Shown here: piece by piece, positions 1-5,765 of the stretch | How the letters are laid out: the number at the start of each line of letters is the position of its first letter | Position numbering within the stretch: the first letter of the stretch is position 1 | Origin: Comamonadaceae bacterium | GTDB taxonomy: Bacteria > Pseudomonadota > Gammaproteobacteria > Burkholderiales > Burkholderiaceae_C | Direction: 5' to 3' | Length of the DNA stretch: 6,037 nucleotides | Assembly: GCA_947494405.1 (NCBI GenBank) | Contig: CANLWQ010000131.1 | Coordinates: 1-6,037, forward strand | Program-made: the position numbers and the translations under genes | Notes under the pieces: model-generated | Seen by the model: only the letters and a program-made list of their open reading frames with translations | Told to the model about the DNA's origin: nothing | Databases searched by the model: none

Positions 1-441
1 GGACAGGGCCTCCTCACTCAGCAGATTGAGTTCGGCTTCGCTCTCCACATTGAAGCAGGCGATTCCCGCATTCAGCGCTTGACGCATCTCGGCGCGGGTT
101 TTACCCACGCCAGAAAAAATCACTTGATCAGCTTGTCCACCGGCGGCCAGCACGCGGCTGAGTTCACCGCCGGAGACGATGTCAAAGCCGCAACCGGCTT
201 TGGCAAACACTTGCAACACCGCCAACGAGGAGTTGGCTTTCATCGCGTAATGCACCTGTGCGTTGCGCCCCGCGAAAGCGCGTTGGTAAGAGGCTAAAGC
301 GCCCAGCATGGCGGCTTTGGAGTACACAAACAGCGGTGTGCCGTATTGCGCAGCCAAGCTTGACAAAGCGATGTCTTCGCAAAAAAGTGCGTTATCGCGG
401 CGGGAAAAAAAAGGATGCCCTGGCAGGGTTGGGGTGGTCAT
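1..441 (-). CDS. lysA: Diaminopimelate decarboxylase, N-terminal 147 residues (truncated by window edge)
   Basis: This PLP enzyme carries out the last step of lysine synthesis in the cytoplasm: meso-diaminopimelate is decarboxylated to L-lysine and CO2. The visible part is the start of the alanine-racemase-like TIM barrel. After a short leader (about residues 1-25) comes YGTPLFVYSKA (33-43), then YAMKANSS (65-72), in which Lys68 is the expected Schiff-base lysine for PLP. The family-typical segment GCGFDIVSGGEL and then FSGVGKT follow. The ATG at 441 is chosen because [12 protein letters not shown] matches the usual short leader and because it overlaps the stop codon of the upstream lipoprotein gene (ATGA, 438-441). 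No Shine-Dalgarno lies in front of it, so translation is probably coupled to that gene. The frame is open to base 1; the remaining two thirds or so of the protein lie outside the window. Identification is firm. Confidence 0.96.
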   Translation of the reverse strand, partial: MTTPTLPGHPFFSRRDNALFCEDIALSSLAAQYGTPLFVYSKAAMLGALASYQRAFAGRNAQVHYAMKANSSLAVLQVFAKAGCGFDIVSGGELSRVLAAGGQADQVIFSGVGKTRAEMRQALNAGIACFNVESEAELNLLSEEALS

Positions 442-647
442 GGTTGGGAGGGCGTGGGGGCTGGGGTGTCGGGGCGGGTGTCTGGCAACAACACCTGCGG
501 GAATATGGCGCGTTCACGAGCTTCAGGGTCGGTGGGGATGAAGAGTGCGCCCTTTTGACCACAAGCCGCCAAGCCTAAAGCCATTGAAAATAGAAAGATG
601 GTTCGCTTGCCTAGAATCTGCCATGTCATGGTTGAAATTGTAGCCAT
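438..647 (-). CDS. lptM: LptM-type small lipoprotein (LPS translocon maturation factor)
   Basis: This is a 69-residue lipoprotein. It has a basic n-region (LGKR), a hydrophobic stretch ([10 protein letters not shown]), the lipobox LAAC with the lipidated Cys at residue 29, and then GQKGALFIP directly after the Cys. That last motif is the hallmark of the LptM (formerly YifL) family, whose E. coli member binds LptD-LptE and helps correct disulfide pairing and assembly of the LPS translocon. The tail is Pro-rich ([13 protein letters not shown]). The start is uncertain. ATG at 647 has a GGAAGGG run almost touching it. ATG at 629 would give a 63-aa protein with a more usual 22-residue signal, but has no ribosome site at proper distance. 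The gene ends in a 4-base overlap with lysA, the usual partner in proteobacteria, so the two form an operon. Function is inferred from the motif. Confidence 0.8.
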   Translation of the reverse strand: MATISTMTWQILGKRTIFLFSMALGLAACGQKGALFIPTDPEARERAIFPQVLLPDTRPDTPAPTPSQP

Positions 648-682
648 CCCTTCCACTCTCAATGAACGCGACCGCACACCCA

Positions 683-1009
683 ATGACAGATACAGAATTC
701 ATGAACCACGCCGAAGCTTTGTTGAGTCGGTTAGAGCAGCTGTGTGACAGCTTGAATGACAGCACCGATGCCGATATCGACAACCAGCGCAGCGGCGGCA
801 TGATTACCCTGACTTTCCCCAACCGCAGCCAAATCGTGGTCAATCTGCAAAAGCCTTTGCAAGAGGTTTGGCTGGCAGCGCGCAGCGGCGGGTACCACTA
901 CCGTTTTGATGGCCAGCATTGGCAAGACACCAAAGGCCAAGGCGAGTTTTGGCGGCAATTGGGCTTGGATGCCAGTGCCCAAACCGGCTTGTCTTTGGTG
1001 TTTGAATAA
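683..1009 (+). CDS. cyaY: CyaY, bacterial frataxin
   Basis: This is a 108-residue cytoplasmic frataxin homologue. The family binds iron through an acidic first helix and modulates the IscS/IscU iron-sulfur assembly machine. The sequence shows the acidic N-terminal helix ([14 protein letters not shown], then [10 protein letters not shown]), the first sheet (GGMITLTF), the central signature [17 protein letters not shown] and the [10 protein letters not shown] strand-turn. Length is normal for the family. The ATG at 683 is chosen because MTDTEF is the customary beginning in Burkholderiales as I remember it. An in-frame ATG at 662 would add MNATAHP. Neither start has a Shine-Dalgarno. The gene is head-to-head with the LptM gene, only 35 bases apart (14 with the longer start), so its promoter must lie within lptM coding sequence. 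It converges on the PBP1A gene. Confidence 0.95.
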   Translation: MTDTEFMNHAEALLSRLEQLCDSLNDSTDADIDNQRSGGMITLTFPNRSQIVVNLQKPLQEVWLAARSGGYHYRFDGQHWQDTKGQGEFWRQLGLDASAQTGLSLVFE

Positions 1010-1031
1010 GCCGCCCTGAGGCGTCTTATTC
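1004..1031. terminator. Bidirectional hairpin terminator between cyaY and the PBP1A gene
   Basis: GAATAAG (1004-1010) pairs with CTTATTC (1025-1031), and inside it CGCC (1012-1015) pairs with GGCG (1020-1023) around a CTGA loop. One C/T mismatch (1011/1024) interrupts the stem. The outer arms contain the TAA stop codons of both convergent genes. On the plus strand the 3' arm runs into TTT (1032-1034), giving a T-rich exit. On the minus strand the T-rich part is within the arm and AAAC follows, so termination there may be weaker. A role in ending both transcripts is inferred from position and symmetry. Confidence 0.55.
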
Positions 1032-3404
1032 TTTAAACAGATCGAGAATTTTCTTCTTCTCTGCGTCGGCGTTGTTTTCAGCTTCAGCGCCCGAGCCTTC
1101 AATGCCCATGCTGGTCACGCCCGTGGTTCGGCTGAACTCTTGGAAAAACCAGTCATTGCCCTCAAACACCACGCCGGCAGGAACAGACATTGAAGTGACA
1201 GGCACATTTTTCAGTGCATTTTGCATATAGCTGATCCATACCGGCAGGCTCAGTCCGCCGCCGGTTTCACGGTCGCCGAGTTTGCGCGGCGTGTCGTAGC
1301 CTATCCACGTCACTGCGGTGAGCGTGGGGTGGTAGCCGGCAAACCAAGCATCCATGGAATCATTGGTGGTGCCGGTTTTGCCGTAAATATCGTTGCGCTT
1401 TAAAACTTGCTGCGCGCGCGCGGCCGTACCCGAACGGGTTACCTCTTGCAGCAAATGGCTCATCACAAACGCGTTGCGCGGCTCAATTGCGCGGGAGCGT
1501 TCATCAAGCTCGATAGGGGTGTATTGCCACAACAATTTGCCTAAGGGGTCGGTGACCTTGGCGATCAGGTGGGGCTTGACCAAAAAACCGCCATTGGCAA
1601 ACACCGAGTAGCCAATAGCGACTTGCATGGGCGTCACCGAGCCTGCGCCCAATGCCATTGTCAAATAGGGCGGGTGGCGCTCGGGGTCAAAACCAAAACG
1701 GCTGATCCAATTTTGTGCCTCTTTGGGCCCCACGGCTTGCAAAATTCGAATAGACACCATGTTCTTGGATTTAGCCAAGGCGGTTTTCAAGGGCATGATG
1801 CCTTCGAACTTGCCGTCGTAGTTTTTCGGCTCCCAAGCTTGGCTGCCGGTAATGCTGGCATCGAAAAATAAGGGCGCATCATTGACCTGAGTGGCCGGGG
1901 TAAAACCTTTTTCCAGCGCAGCCGAATAAATAAACGGCTTAAAGCTCGAACCCGGTTGACGCCAAGCTTGGGTCACATGGTTGAATTTGTTTTTATCAAA
2001 ATCAAAGCCGCCTATCAGAGACCGGATAGCGCCGTCACTGGGGTCTAGCGCGACAAAAGCCCCTTCAACCTCGGGCAGCTGGGTCAAGGCCCAGTCCCCT
2101 TTGGCGGTTTTGGCGACACGCACCACAGCGCCAGCGCGCAGCTTGATATTGGGCGGTGCTTTGTCAGACAAGCCGGATTGAACCGGCTTCAAGCCGTCTC
2201 CCACAATTTCCAGTACCTCGCTGTTTTGCCGCATCACCCGCACTTTTTTGGGTGCGACCTCTAGAACCACAGCAGCCAATAAATCGCCCTTGTCGCCGGC
2301 GTCAATCAAGGCTTCATCAATGGCGTCGTCTAACTCGGCTGCATCGGTGGGCAAGGTGATGAATTTCTCGGGGCCACGGTAAACCTGACGCAACTCATAG
2401 TCCATGATGCCGCGGCGCAGTGCTTGGTAAGCGACTTCTTGGTCATCGGCTTTGATGGTGGTGTACACATTCAGGCCGCGGGTGTAAACATCGGTTCCGT
2501 ATTGCGCGTACATCAGTTGCCTGGCCATTTCGGCTGCGTAGTCGGCGTGTATGTTGTTGGGTGTGGTGACGCTGCGGATTTTCAGTTCTTCAGCCTTGGC
2601 GGCTTCAGCTTGCGCTTGGGTGATGAAGCCGTTTTCTTGCATGCGCTCAATGATGTAGAGCTGGCGCGAGCGGGCTCGCTTGGGGTTGTTGAACGGGTTG
2701 TAGGCCGAGGGCGCTTTAGGCAGTCCGGCCAGCATGGCGGCTTCGGCGATGCTTAAGGTTTGTATGGGTTTGCCAAAATAAGTTTCCGCTGCGGCGGCAA
2801 AACCGTAAGCGCGGTGGCCTAGAAAAATTTGGTTTAAATAAATTTCAAAAATTTGGTCTTTGCTCAGCAAATGCTCGAGCTTATAGGTCAACAACAGTTC
2901 ATAAATTTTGCGGGTGAAGGTTTTCTCAGAAGAGAGATACACGTTTCGCGCAACTTGCATGGTGATGGTGGACGCACCTTGGCTTTTGGCGCGACCCACA
3001 TTGGCCAAACTGGCACGCGCCAAACCAATGTAATCAACACCGCCGTGTTGGTAAAAACGCGCATCCTCTATAGACAAAACGGCTTGTTTGACCACATCAG
3101 GTATGTCTTTGAAAGGCACCAGTTTGCGTCGTTCTTCACCGAATTCGGCAATCAATTTACCCTCGGCCGAGAACACCCGCATGGACAGCTTGGGTCGGTA
3201 ATCGGCGAGATCGGAGATGTCGGGCAACTGCGGGTAGGCCATGGCCAACGCCACACCCACGAGCAAAACCAAGCTCAACAGGCCAGCCACGCCCAAACCT
3301 GTGGCCCAAGCGAAAAAGCTTGCCAACACTCGCCATAAAGGGTTGGAAGAGGACTTGACCGGCTCAGCCTTGGGGCTTTCAGAAGGCTTGGTAGGTGGGG
3401 GCAT
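1026..3404 (-). CDS. mrcA: Penicillin-binding protein 1A, bifunctional peptidoglycan glycosyltransferase/transpeptidase
   Basis: This 792-residue class A PBP polymerises lipid II into glycan chains and cross-links the peptides in the periplasm. Order of parts: Pro/Lys-rich cytoplasmic tail (1-25), membrane anchor (about 33-57), GT51 glycosyltransferase domain (about 75-255) with EDARFYQHGG (catalytic Glu113), GASTITMQ (143-150) and RKIYE (second acid Glu169), an OB-like insert (about 335-445), then the transpeptidase domain. The latter carries SSFK (nucleophile Ser486, Lys489), SKN (546-548) and KTGT (676-679). A Glu/Ala-rich tail (about 770-785) ends in KKKILDLFKE. All catalytic motifs are intact and length is normal. 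The ATG at 3404 leaves a conventional short cytoplasmic tail, though no clear Shine-Dalgarno precedes it. Divergent from the pil-type cluster, as PBP1A genes are in many proteobacteria (also called ponA). Confidence 0.97.
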   Translation of the reverse strand: MPPPTKPSESPKAEPVKSSSNPLWRVLASFFAWATGLGVAGLLSLVLLVGVALAMAYPQLPDISDLADYRPKLSMRVFSAEGKLIAEFGEERRKLVPFKDIPDVVKQAVLSIEDARFYQHGGVDYIGLARASLANVGRAKSQGASTITMQVARNVYLSSEKTFTRKIYELLLTYKLEHLLSKDQIFEIYLNQIFLGHRAYGFAAAAETYFGKPIQTLSIAEAAMLAGLPKAPSAYNPFNNPKRARSRQLYIIERMQENGFITQAQAEAAKAEELKIRSVTTPNNIHADYAAEMARQLMYAQYGTDVYTRGLNVYTTIKADDQEVAYQALRRGIMDYELRQVYRGPEKFITLPTDAAELDDAIDEALIDAGDKGDLLAAVVLEVAPKKVRVMRQNSEVLEIVGDGLKPVQSGLSDKAPPNIKLRAGAVVRVAKTAKGDWALTQLPEVEGAFVALDPSDGAIRSLIGGFDFDKNKFNHVTQAWRQPGSSFKPFIYSAALEKGFTPATQVNDAPLFFDASITGSQAWEPKNYDGKFEGIMPLKTALAKSKNMVSIRILQAVGPKEAQNWISRFGFDPERHPPYLTMALGAGSVTPMQVAIGYSVFANGGFLVKPHLIAKVTDPLGKLLWQYTPIELDERSRAIEPRNAFVMSHLLQEVTRSGTAARAQQVLKRNDIYGKTGTTNDSMDAWFAGYHPTLTAVTWIGYDTPRKLGDRETGGGLSLPVWISYMQNALKNVPVTSMSVPAGVVFEGNDWFFQEFSRTTGVTSMGIEGSGAEAENNADAEKKKILDLFKE

Positions 3405-3447
3405 GGGTTGGGCTTGCCGCTTAGGGGCTGTGAGAAAGGGAGAGTGG

Positions 3448-3476
3448 ATTGTAAAAACTTCGTCAGTGCAGCTTAA
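3448..3476 (-). promoter_or_regulatory. Candidate sigma-70 promoter of the PBP1A gene
   Basis: Read on the minus strand, TTAAGC (3476-3471) and TACAAT (3453-3448) are separated by 17 bases. The -10 matches the consensus at five of six positions; the -35 matches only three of six. Transcription would start about 35-40 bases before the PBP1A start codon at 3404. This is a pattern match only; no convincing counterpart was found on the plus strand for the pil-type cluster. Confidence 0.35.
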
Positions 3477-3482
3477 CCCAAG

Positions 3483-3493
3483 GGTTTGAAACC
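3483..3493. promoter_or_regulatory. Short perfect palindrome in the divergent intergenic region (possible operator)
   Basis: GGTTTGAAACC is a perfect inverted repeat with a single central base. GTTTGAA occurs in it (3484-3490) and again at 3511-3517, 27 bases downstream, just before the ribosome site of the PilM-like gene. The location between the divergent PBP1A and pil-type genes would suit a regulator, but an 11-bp palindrome can arise by chance and no known operator is recognised. Confidence 0.2.
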
Positions 3494-3520
3494 AGATTTA
3501 CAACCTGTTCGTTTGAACCC

Positions 3521-3527
3521 ACAGGAG
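3521..3527 (+). promoter_or_regulatory. Ribosome binding site deciding the PilM-like start
   Basis: ACAGGAG lies 5 bases before the ATG at 3533, a suitable spacing. The adjacent in-frame TTG at 3530 would leave only 2 bases, so ATG 3533 is preferred. Confidence 0.7.
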
Positions 3528-3532
3528 CTTTG

Positions 3533-4225
3533 ATGCGCAAACTCTTTCCCCGTTCCACCCGCCGCAGTTTGGGTTTGGTGATGCTTGCCGATGGCTTGGC
3601 TTTGGCCCAAGCCAGCGCGCCCGCCCAAGGACCCCTGCATATTCAACACTGGCACTGGCTGGCGTTACAAGACGCGCCCCAAATGCAGCACAGTGAGTTG
3701 ACGGGTTGGCCCGACCCCAGCTGGCTGCGCGTGGCGCGCCAACAAGCAGGTTGTGCGGCCCAGGACGCGGCGCTGGCCATCGACGAGGCGCGGTTGCGAC
3801 GCTTTAGCTTGCAACTGCAAACTGGCTTGAATGTGCGCGAGCAGGTCAAAGCGATTGAGCTGGAACTGCAGCAGCAATTGCCTTGGCCGCTGGCAGACAC
3901 GGTTTGGGACTTTCACAGCTTAGCTGCGCCCAAGGGGCCCTCGTCAGCCGAACCCCATCAGCGTCCCGACTGGCTGGTGGCAGCTATGCAAGCGCAGGCG
4001 GTGCAGCATGTGGAGGTACTGGCCACCCAGCGCGCTTGGGTGGCTGCTTGCGAACACTGGTGCCGTGCAGCAGGCTTGTGGCTGGTCCGTTTAGAGCCTG
4101 CTTGGCAGGCCGAGCAGCGCTGGCAACGCCAGCCACAGCTTGCCAGCGATGCAGCCGCACAGTTGTTAGCGCCAGAAATACAAGCGCGGGTAGGTGGTTT
4201 GGCTTTGGGAGTGCTTAAGCCATGA
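3533..4225 (+). CDS. pilM: Short PilM-like (HofM/ComA-type) pilus assembly protein
   Basis: 230 residues; PilM is normally about 350. PilM is a cytoplasmic actin-like ATPase that docks the N-terminus of PilN. Parts of the PilM fold can be followed: an N-terminal strand segment (LFPRSTRRSLGLVMLAD, 4-20), a block DAALAIDEARLRRFSLQL (78-95) in the place of the PilM 'valALP..av..k' strands, then VREQVKAIELELQQQLPWPL (101-120) resembling PilM's 'E.El...v..ea.qyiPfpl' and continuing WDFHSL (125-130). HVEVLATQRAWVAACEHWCR (159-178) then matches the 'dvl.aa..ke.v......aGl' region. The terminus VGGLALGVLKP matches the closing 'a.GLALR' of PilM. Between about 190 and 210 the ATP-binding second half seems to be missing, and the DIGS-like phosphate motif near the N-terminus is absent. 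E. coli HofM is similarly short. Stop overlaps pilN (ATGA). Assignment rests on position plus these weak similarities. Confidence 0.65.
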   Translation: MRKLFPRSTRRSLGLVMLADGLALAQASAPAQGPLHIQHWHWLALQDAPQMQHSELTGWPDPSWLRVARQQAGCAAQDAALAIDEARLRRFSLQLQTGLNVREQVKAIELELQQQLPWPLADTVWDFHSLAAPKGPSSAEPHQRPDWLVAAMQAQAVQHVEVLATQRAWVAACEHWCRAAGLWLVRLEPAWQAEQRWQRQPQLASDAAAQLLAPEIQARVGGLALGVLKP

Positions 4226-4788
4226 GCACACTGAATTTAGTGCCTTGGCGCGAGCGCCAGCGCTTGCTTGCTTTGAGACGCTGGCAAGTGGGTGTTGTGT
4301 TGGTTGCCATCGCCACAACGCTCACACTGCTGGCCATTGACCATGTGTTAGCCCACGCCAACCAACTACATGAAGCAAGGCTAGAGGTCTTGCATGTACA
4401 GCAGCAAGCGCTGCAGCAACAACTCACCGAAGCACCTGTGTGGCAAACCCGTGAGCGCCAAGCCCAGCAATTGCAACAGGCTTGGCCGCGCTGGCAACAA
4501 CTGCAGTTGCAAGCTTGGCAAGCTTTGACCCATTTGCTCAGCGTGGCGCCACATGGCGTGCAAGTCATACATGCCGAATGGCGCGAGGGTCAATGGCGCT
4601 TGCAGGTTCGCGCCATGCATTGGCACTATGTACAGCATTGGCAAACACAGTTGCAAGCCCTTGGCGTGCATGTGCGCGGTCAGCCTACTGTGTTGAGCAG
4701 TCACTTGTGGCGCTGCCCTCAAGGTCGTTTGTGGCGCTTAAATACCTATGAGCTTGTGTCGTCTTCCTTGGAGGAGACAAGCTCATGA
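4222..4788 (+). CDS. pilN: PilN-like inner-membrane pilus assembly protein
   Basis: 188 residues, the usual PilN length. PilN is a bitopic inner-membrane protein that pairs with PilO and plugs its N-terminal peptide into PilM. That peptide is present as LNLVPWRE (4-11), close to the family consensus INLLPWR. A single membrane span follows (about 21-43), then a Gln-rich, probably coiled-coil stretch (about 45-100). A C-terminal ferredoxin-like half follows (about 105-178), with GVQVIHAEWREGQWRLQVRA showing the typical strand-turn-strand. Composition is striking: 29 Gln and 12 Trp. The ATG at 4222 overlaps the PilM-like stop, with GGGAG at 4207-4211 in front; the stop overlaps the next gene's ATG. 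Retention of the docking peptide implies that the shortened PilM-like protein is still its partner. Confidence 0.85.
   Translation: MSTLNLVPWRERQRLLALRRWQVGVVLVAIATTLTLLAIDHVLAHANQLHEARLEVLHVQQQALQQQLTEAPVWQTRERQAQQLQQAWPRWQQLQLQAWQALTHLLSVAPHGVQVIHAEWREGQWRLQVRAMHWHYVQHWQTQLQALGVHVRGQPTVLSSHLWRCPQGRLWRLNTYELVSSSLEETSS
4770..4776 (+). promoter_or_regulatory. Strong Shine-Dalgarno for the PilO-PilP fusion gene
   Basis: GGAGGAG lies 8 bases before the ATG at 4785 and within the pilN coding end. It is the best ribosome site in the window, suggesting that the fusion protein is made by independent initiation as well as by coupling. Confidence 0.75.
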
Positions 4789-5765
4789 AGCTGCACTGGA
4801 AATTGTGGAACACATGGTGGCCCCAGTGGCGCAGCCATTGGCGCGTCTTGCATGCATGGCCCTTGTCTGCGCAAGCTGTCTTACTGACCATCTTGACCTT
4901 GTTGATGAGCGCGGGCTTGAGTTGGCAGGTCTCTGGCCCCGCTTGGTCGGCTTGGTGGCTAGCCCAAGAGCGTGAAGCACAAGCCCAGGACAGCTTGGAG
5001 AGCCTGCAAAGGCAAGTCAAGCAGCACCAATTGCGGGTGGCCGCGCTCAAAGCCATGCCGCATCCCACAGGCGAACATGTGCCGGCTTGGCTGGCACTGT
5101 CTGCCAGTGGTTTGCAAGCCAATGCTTCTTTGAAAGCGCAAGTGCTGGCCAACGCCGGCGTGCAGGTGCAGACAGCCGATGGCTCGAATCAGCAACTGTG
5201 GGCTGGCAGCTTGCCCCGCTTGTTATTGGCTTGGCAAAGTCTTGCTGAGTGGGCGCCTCAAGCGCGGGTGAGCGGTTTTGTTTTGAAGACTGATTTGGCT
5301 GAGTCTGCCACCCAAGCCTTGCCCTCTTTGAGCTTGACGCTGCTTACCCGCGAAGATACAGAGCAAGCCTTTAGCCGATGGGCAAACCTTTCCAAGACCT
5401 ATATGCATGCACCTCAGGTCTTGGAAGCTGCGCCGCCCAAGTTGAGGTTCAACCCGTTTGACGCCAAGTGGTTGGCAGGTGGCTTACCGCCTCTTGCTCA
5501 CGCCAGCAGTCAACGCAAACTGCCAGATGCAGAGTTGTCCCAGTGGCAGTGGCTGGGCGCGCTCAGCACGCCAGAAAAATCCAGCGCTTTGCTGTCCTTG
5601 GAGGGCGAGCTTTACGCTTTGACACCCGGCCAAGCGCTGGGGGCCGATGGCGGCGAAATCATGCAGGTCAACCCAGACCATCTGGTGCTGCGTGAATGGC
5701 ATATCAATCACCAAGGCCAATTACAAGCGCAGTTCACCCGCTGGCCCAAGCAAGGAACACCATGA
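4785..5765 (+). CDS. pilO-pilP: PilO-PilP fusion protein
   Basis: 326 residues; separate PilO is about 200-220 and PilP about 170-180. The N-terminal half looks like PilO (GspM-like superfamily): Trp-rich cytoplasmic start, one membrane span (about 28-48), a helical coiled-coil stretch (about 58-91), and a ferredoxin-like region (about 105-190) with LPRLLLAWQSLAEWAPQ and SLSLTLLT. After a linker (about 191-220) comes a PilP/GspC-type HR domain: NPFD (223-226), LGALSTPEKSSALLSLEGEL (257-276), GQALGADGGEIMQV (282-295), LVLREW (300-305) and a closing G-L-Q-A-Q-F strand. PilP is normally an outer lipoprotein-type periplasmic protein that contacts PilQ; here there is no lipobox, so the HR domain is tethered through the PilO span, as in GspC. 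The only nearby internal ATG (5403) lacks both a ribosome site and a signal peptide. ATGA overlaps occur at both ends. Confidence 0.8.
   Translation: MKLHWKLWNTWWPQWRSHWRVLHAWPLSAQAVLLTILTLLMSAGLSWQVSGPAWSAWWLAQEREAQAQDSLESLQRQVKQHQLRVAALKAMPHPTGEHVPAWLALSASGLQANASLKAQVLANAGVQVQTADGSNQQLWAGSLPRLLLAWQSLAEWAPQARVSGFVLKTDLAESATQALPSLSLTLLTREDTEQAFSRWANLSKTYMHAPQVLEAAPPKLRFNPFDAKWLAGGLPPLAHASSQRKLPDAELSQWQWLGALSTPEKSSALLSLEGELYALTPGQALGADGGEIMQVNPDHLVLREWHINHQGQLQAQFTRWPKQGTP

Noticed and set aside
438..683. Longer lipoprotein start (TTG at 683, 81 aa)
   Set aside because: The extra residues ([12 protein letters not shown]) do not look like a signal peptide start, the codon is TTG, and it would run into the cyaY coding region.
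731..1102. 123-codon minus-strand frame across the cyaY and PBP1A ends
   Set aside because: It is antisense to the well-conserved cyaY and overlaps the terminator; no domain or ribosome site supports it.
2820..2862. AT-rich repeat with two copies of AAATTTGG
   Set aside because: It encodes the conserved PBP1A stretch DQIFEIYLNQIFLG, in which QIF occurs twice, so the repeat follows from the protein sequence.
2853..3338. 161-codon open frame on the plus strand
   Set aside because: It lies wholly antisense to the PBP1A gene, whose glycosyltransferase motifs are intact there; its translation shows no recognisable domain and it has no ribosome site I could find.
3883..4218. 111-codon plus-strand frame inside the PilM-like gene
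   Set aside because: It is a shifted frame within a gene that fits the cluster, and its Gly/Ala/Arg-rich translation is typical of an out-of-frame reading.
5340..5460. PilO-PilP fusion as a simple sequencing error
   Set aside because: A start codon with signal peptide and lipobox for a separate PilP is absent in all frames read near the junction, and the linker reads as ordinary coding sequence in the same frame, so a single base error would not restore two normal genes. Read-level confirmation is still desirable.
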